Below are positions 9,691-13,500 of a stretch of DNA of 13,500 nt, piece by piece. This DNA is from Cristatella mucedo (Eukaryota; Bryozoa; Phylactolaemata; Cristatellidae), in the NCBI GenBank assembly GCA_009760855.2, contig WPIO01000071.1:999001-1012500 (forward strand), written 5' to 3'. The translations under genes and the position numbers were made by a program. The notes under the pieces are model-generated. The model was not told the DNA's origin. It did not search any database and was given only the letters and a program-made list of their open reading frames with translations. Each line of letters begins with the position of its first letter. The first letter of the stretch is position 1.

Positions 9691-10015
9691 ACACTGAATA
9701 GTATTTATGAATACACCAACTGTCTTGGAGGTGCACTGATGGCAGACAGTCACCCAAAGCTGGCTTGTTCTGGCTCAGCACTTGCTGATATCTGAGCCTG
9801 CACTTCCTGTCCGTGAGGAGGACTGATGAGGAACTTCCCGTGCGCACACGAAGAACATGCAACACCATTAGGTTTCCACACGACTGCCCTACAGAGGACT
9901 TAAACTTGGTAGACCCAAAAAATTACCAGTCGTGCCTGCTTGCTTAATTTTTCGTGAAATTGCTACTCGTCACCTCTTTATCACGCCCAGTCAAGTGCGA
10001 GTGTATAATCACACC
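9691..10015. other. Intron 5, unassigned (possible outer part of the SINE-bearing repeat)
   Basis: The minus-strand frame continues open to 9868, but nothing in it resembles a known domain. It may be the flank of the SINE insertion or an unrelated head of a longer composite repeat. No other copy occurs in this window. Confidence 0.35.
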
Positions 10016-10120
10016 TACCGTAATTTTTAGAGTATAAGTAGTGGCATTTTCCCAATTTCTTGAAAAAACAAACCTGCGACTTACACACTGCAAGTCAAAT
10101 AATGTCAAAAGTAAAAAACC
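10016..10120 (+). mobile_element. Possible pogo/Tigger-like DNA transposon or MITE end
   Basis: The order taccgtaattttt, agtataagt, ttttcccaattt, then cctgcgacttacacac resembles the terminal region of pogo-type elements I remember from other animal genomes (a taccgtaatttt start, then an agtataagtcgc / gcgacttatac pair). Here the pair is eroded. No matching opposite terminus or transposase was identified. Recalled similarity only. Confidence 0.3.
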
Positions 10121-10440
10121 ACTCCTTGCCTGCCTATCTGGACTACTCAACTTGTTCATATGATATTAACTAGTTTATACACTACTTTACCTTAGCTGAC
10201 CATGAACCCTAACATTGCGAATTTCAATCATACTCTATGGCAACTGAAGATGATGCAATCTATGAGATAAGTGACGACATATACATTACAATGCTTCTGA
10301 AGACAGTGAAAGTGTTAGCACTGATACGCTTGTGTTCAGTAATAAATATTTTCAATGGAACTTTCGTAAGTCATTCATAAATTCAGCATGCGACCCATAA
10401 TGGTTAAATTTGGTGTCAGACTTGTAAGCATGTAAGAGAG
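10121..10440. other. Intron 5, AT-rich, no gene seen
   Basis: A short Ser/Asp/Glu-rich frame (ASEDSESVSTDT near 10290-10325) exists but is interrupted on both sides. It could be residue of a transposon ORF linked to 10016-10120, which I cannot show. Confidence 0.35.
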
Positions 10441-10443
10441 AAC

Positions 10444-10448
10444 AAAAA
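10444..10448 (-). terminator. Pol III terminator of tRNA-Phe
   Basis: A run of five T on the minus strand lies 17 nt beyond the tRNA 3' end, as expected for an RNA polymerase III terminator. Confidence 0.75.
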
Positions 10449-10465
10449 CATTGTCAGCTCCGGAT

Positions 10466-10538
10466 TGCCGAAACCCGGGATTGAACCGGGGGCCTTTAGA
10501 TCTTCAGTCTAACGCTCTCCCAACTGAGCTATTTCGGC
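10466..10538 (-). tRNA. trnF-GAA: tRNA-Phe (GAA)
   Basis: Seventy-three bases fold as a full cloverleaf on the minus strand: acceptor stem GCCGAAA with TTTCGGC (7 of 7 pairs), D stem GCTC/GAGC, anticodon stem TTAGA/TCTAA with loop CTGAAGA, anticodon GAA, T stem CCCGG/CCGGG with loop TTCAATC, discriminator A. The sequence is close to the canonical eukaryotic tRNA-Phe, and the A box (TAGCTCAGTTGGGAGAG) and B box (GGTTCAATCCC) are intact. There is no intron and no encoded CCA, as in nuclear genes. A T5 terminator follows 17 nt downstream. It lies inside kinase intron 5, antisense to it. The intact stems argue for a functional gene rather than a SINE head. Confidence 0.96.
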
Positions 10539-10545
10539 TGACAAT

Positions 10546-11118
10546 AAATTGATACTTATAATGTGTATTCTCTGATACTAACGAGTTTATGACGATTTAA
10601 GTATGTTCACATTCACAAATATATGTGCATATGCATCTAAACTTACACCTACTCAACCCGCTTGTCACCTAGTCGGCTCTGCTATACGCCGACAGTTATG
10701 ATGGCACGCTACTGGAATGACTATGGATCTTGCTTGGACAACCGTAAGTAGACAGTAAACCCAACTTCTAAATGCTTAATCGAAAGCGAGATCTCAAAAC
10801 ATGGCTTCTTCCATGCAGTCCTGCTGTAACGTAGGCACAGTTACCATCAATGATAGATCACTGCTTCCTCGCCAAGCGATGCCATATTAGCTGCTCTGCC
10901 ATAAACTCTAAGACTCTGACTAAAAGAATATCAGGTACAGGAATACTCCACTTATAAGAATGGCAGCTCTACGTCCCAGATTTTTTTCTGTCAAGTTTTA
11001 AGCGTCACTAGTCTCACTCCCATGTGGGAATGCTCCACGTATGACGATGTTTATTTGCCGGCCCGAGCGTGGTGTTATAATTTGAGTCCGCTGTACTGAG
11101 GAGTTATCCCGAGGAACT
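10546..11118. other. Intron 5, no recognisable feature
   Basis: Mixed-composition sequence between the tRNA gene and the LINE tail. No long open frame, splice-bounded exon or repeat was recognised. Confidence 0.45.
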
Positions 11119-12492
11119 ATAATAATAATACACTTGATAAGCGCCCTCAGAGAACTCAATCTCTTTCTAGGCGCTTTGCATTTGCTGCAAAGGGAAATGC
11201 GATTGAATGGCGAGTAATATGATAAACAACATGAAAAACACGGTTAGGGTTGACATGAACAGGGTCAGCATGCAAGTGCGGTTAGCGGCAGCATGCAGTG
11301 TCAGCACGCATAAGCACAAAGGACGAATCACAGGGACCCACTAAATGCTGGCATAAATAGGTGCGTTTCCAAGTTCGTTTTAGATGCGGTCAAAGTCAGG
11401 GAATGTTGTGATGCAAGTCGGGAGTGAGTTCCAGGCTTTGAGAGCGTAAGAACTAAATGCGCGGTCTCCAAATGATTTGAGGTTTGTAAATTGGTAAACG
11501 GTTATCCGGAAAGCCGGTGGCACGATGCTTGGCCTGGTGGGAGAGTAGATCTGATAGGTAGGCTGGAGCCAAAGAATGAAGGGACCTAAAAGTGAGCGAC
11601 AAAAATTTGAAATCGATCCGTTGGTTGACTGGTTTAGCTGCTGAGTCTTGCACCAGCTGTAAGCACGTGCCGGTGGGCCAGCAAGCATTAAGTTACAGAA
11701 GTCAAGACGGGGTGTCACAAATGCATGGACCAACTTAGACGTGGTGTCCTTATCTAAACAAGGCCAAATTTTAGCAATGACATGTAGCTGAAAGTAGGCA
11801 GACTTGACCGTGGAGCAGATGTTGTCTAACAAAATGTCACTTTGGAACATGACACCTACATTTCGTGCAGATTCGACATGAGATATGCTGGCAGAGCCGA
11901 TTTTGAGCATCAGCCTTTCCAATTTTCGAATCACTCTTGGGTTGCCCATAACTAGTAACTAAGTTTTATCATTTAATTTAAGAAAATTTGCTGCCATCCA
12001 TGTGTGAATTTCTTCAATACATGCAGCAAGTGAACTGAGAGAATTCGAGGTGCTCGAAGGCTGGGAGGGATCAAAGCAAAGATACAACTGAGTGTCATCT
12101 GCTTAAAAGTGAAAGTCTAGATTGTGCTTGGCAATCACATCGGCAAGAGGGAGAGTTTAAACCGTGGAAAGAACCGGACCTAGCACGGAGCCCTGAGGTA
12201 CGCCATATTTCAGAGGTACCTCAGATGATCTTTGTCCATTAACATCGATACTCAGGAGTCTCCCACTGAGATAGGACCTGAACCTTTGCAGAGCAGTGTC
12301 AGTGCCAGTTGCCCAGGCGAGATGAGAGGCGCTCGAGAGGAACTTTGCGATCGATAGTATCAAAAGCTGCCGAAAGATTGAGCGAAACAAGCAGAGACAC
12401 TCTATCCATGTCTGCATTCCTAAGTAGGTCGTTGTACACCCTAAGCAATGCTGACTCTGTGGAGTGATTAGCTCTAAAGCCAGACTGATTAT
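11119..12492 (-). mobile_element. 5'-truncated, inactive L2/CR1-like LINE with reverse-transcriptase remnant
   Basis: Read on the minus strand from 12492: DNQSGFRANHSTESALLRV, then VSLNLSAAFDTID (RT motif A), FRSYLSGR, GVPQGSVLGPVL (motif B), ADDTQLYLCF (motif C), ANFLKLNDKT, MGNPRV, LVHAFVTPRLDFCN, FRSLHSLAPAYLSDLL and GDRAFSSYALKAWNSLP, then a 3'UTR and an (ATT)n tail. The order and words are those of Jockey-superfamily LINEs near L2/CR1. It is dead. Motif A Asp is Asn (codon at 12377-12379). The frame shifts between motifs A and B. In-frame stops lie at 12157-12159, at 12103-12105 in place of the Tyr of YADD, and at 11959-11961. Two further frame changes fall near 11650 and 11460. The endonuclease and 5' half are missing. 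Confidence 0.9.
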
Positions 12493-12540
12493 CCCTTCGT
12501 GGAGCTTTGAGGGGTCGTCAGTTTCGGCCATCGACATCCT

Positions 12541-12612
12541 GGTTCGGCCATCCAGGCGTGCAAGGTGCTTGCTTGCCAGTAACGACCGAGGTTGTGGGCT
12601 CGAGCCCGGCCG
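12541..12612 (+). mobile_element. tRNA-derived SINE head, partial
   Basis: The segment ggcgtgcaaggtgcttgcttgccagtaacgaccgaggttgtgggctcgagcccggccgc parallels the head of the 5345 SINE (tcacgaccgaggtcgtgcgttcgaatcc). The shared word is acgaccgaggt followed by gtg and a B box, here ggctcgagccc, part of the 12-bp palindrome gggctcgagccc at 12596-12607. The downstream body (ggctcttctgc, aaatgaggctg) is not recognisable, so this is a truncated or different SINE with a related tRNA head. Confidence 0.5.
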
Positions 12613-12804
12613 CACATGTGAGAGGATGTGTGTAGACTGGGCTTGGCCGGCGCGGATTGGAGAATAAAGTGCTTGGTGTCGGAGCCAGCAGGCTTGTTGC
12701 TCGGTAGCGCTACCCAGCCCGACGGCAGGTCGTGTGGAGGGCTGTCAGAGTTACAGACACTTGTACCAAGCTCAGCGCCCTGCAACGGTGCTCACGGCAG
12801 AAAG

Positions 12805-12874
12805 CTTGCTGCTGCTTCACTGCGAATCGATCCGGCCGGAGCAAAGCGGAAAAATCCTGAGAGTTATGTCGCTG
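12805..12874 (+). CDS. TTK: Putative TTK-like kinase exon 6 (subdomain XI)
   Basis: An AG at 12803-12804 and a strong donor gtacgtgag at 12875 bound 70 bases. They continue the phase-0 end of exon 5 as LAAASLRIDPAGAKRKNPES then YVA plus one base. LRIDPA..KR.NPE parallels the conserved C-lobe segment LKRDPKQRISIPELL of human TTK, with a few extra residues. This is the piece missing after LLDTMK at 6746. Weak points are a poor pyrimidine tract, an AG that is not CAG (the CAG at 12800 would put the exon out of frame and into a stop), an Ile where the invariant-type Arg-Asp-Pro pattern has Arg, and a 6,058-bp intron. It is the best candidate in the window, not a certain exon. Confidence 0.42.
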
Positions 12875-13060
12875 GTACGTGAGTTTCTAGCATGACGACC
12901 CACAGCTCCAAACAGACCAGCTCGATTTGGCAGTGGTTCAAAGATCAAGGGCAGTCGAGAGTAACCCGCAGCAACGACAAAGCACTGTCAGCCATAAGCC
13001 CTCACATTCAAAAAGGCCCGGAGTGTACCGTTGCTTCAGCAATCACGGCAGCACCTGCGC

Positions 13061-13500
13061 GGCAGCACAACATGGCGGCTGGGTCACGCCCACGGCAGCA
13101 CAACATGGCGGCTGTGTCTTGCCCACGGCAGTGCAAGATGGCGGCTGTGTCACGCCCACGGCAGTGCAACATGGCGGCTGTTCACGCCCACAGCAGCACT
13201 ACATGACGGCTGTGTCACGCCCACGGCAGTGCAACATGGCAGTTGTGTCATGCCCACGGCAGTGCAACATGGCGGTTGTGTCACGCCCACGGCAGTGCAA
13301 CATGGCGGCTGCGTCACGCCCACCGAAGTGCAACATGGTGGTTACGTCACGCCCACAGCAGTGCAAAATGGCGGTTGCGTCACGCCCACGGCAGTGCAAA
13401 ATGGCGGTTGTGTCATGCCCACGGCAGTGCAACATGGCGGCTGTGTCACGCCCACGGCAGTGCAAAATGGTGGCTGTGTCACGCCCACGGCAGTGCGAAA
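13061..13500. repeat. 33-bp minisatellite, 13 full units, runs off the window
   Basis: The unit is ggcagtgcaacatggcggct followed by gtgtcacgcccac. Thirteen full units plus a partial are present. All are 33 bp except the fourth (13160-13191), which is 32 bp. Variation is mostly C/A at the base before atgg, gc/gt after it, and cacg/catg near the end. Because 33 is divisible by three, several frames stay open (an 11-residue repeat such as HCRGRDTAAML on the minus strand), but the 32-bp unit shifts them and no exon signals support coding. It lies about 185 bp beyond the putative exon 6 donor. Confidence 0.97.

Noticed and set aside
9554-9868. A 104-residue minus-strand protein
   Set aside because: Its C-terminal half is the tRNA-like head of a SINE (GFESCTG word), and the remainder has no recognisable domain.
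11380-11949. A 189-residue minus-strand host protein
   Set aside because: It is the C-terminal region of the LINE ORF2, continuous with RT motifs upstream and carrying frame damage.
12628-12882. An 84-residue + strand single-exon gene
   Set aside because: No homology over most of it. Only the last part resembles kinase subdomain XI and has a donor, so I call only 12805-12874 as a possible exon.
13061-13500. CRISPR array or repeat protein
   Set aside because: Units are head-to-tail with no unique spacers, so not CRISPR. One 32-bp unit shifts the frames, and there is no exon context.

Overview
The window reads as nuclear DNA from an animal. It has a multi-exon protein-kinase gene with GT-AG introns, a nuclear-type tRNA gene without an encoded CCA, many non-LTR retrotransposon and SINE fragments, and very long dinucleotide microsatellites. 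Species cannot be read from it. An invertebrate is my guess, because the L2/CR1-like LINEs and tRNA-derived SINEs match no vertebrate family I recognise.

The only protein-coding gene I can support is on the + strand: the kinase domain of a TTK/Mps1-type spindle-checkpoint kinase. Five exons (273-362, 1635-1810, 2079-2290, 4923-5152, 6570-6746) join in perfect phase into 295 codons running from the glycine loop to the C-lobe. A weaker sixth exon (12805-12874) would add the subdomain XI region after a 6 kb intron. The N-terminal part of the protein lies upstream of the window and the C-terminus downstream.

The introns hold everything else. Intron 1 has an antisense LINE fragment and complementary (GA)n and (CT)n tracts. 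Intron 2 has a (GGGT)n G-quadruplex motif. Intron 3 has LINE and SINE pieces and a second long CT array. Intron 4 has a LINE tail and a SINE. The large intron 5 has a (CTG)21 tract, a LINE copy with a (GT)n tract, a (TA)n/(GT)n block beside a nested palindrome built from a SINE tail, an antisense tRNA-Phe(GAA) gene with a Pol III terminator, and a 1.4 kb dead L2/CR1-like LINE with reverse-transcriptase motifs. Beyond the putative sixth exon is a 33-bp minisatellite (13 full units and continuing), most units carrying a YY1-like ATGGCGGC core.

All six recognisable LINE pieces lie antisense to the kinase gene. I found no new multi-gene system. The most unusual items are the SINE-derived nested palindrome, the YY1-like minisatellite, the decoy splice acceptor fed by a CT microsatellite, and an apparently undescribed SINE family.
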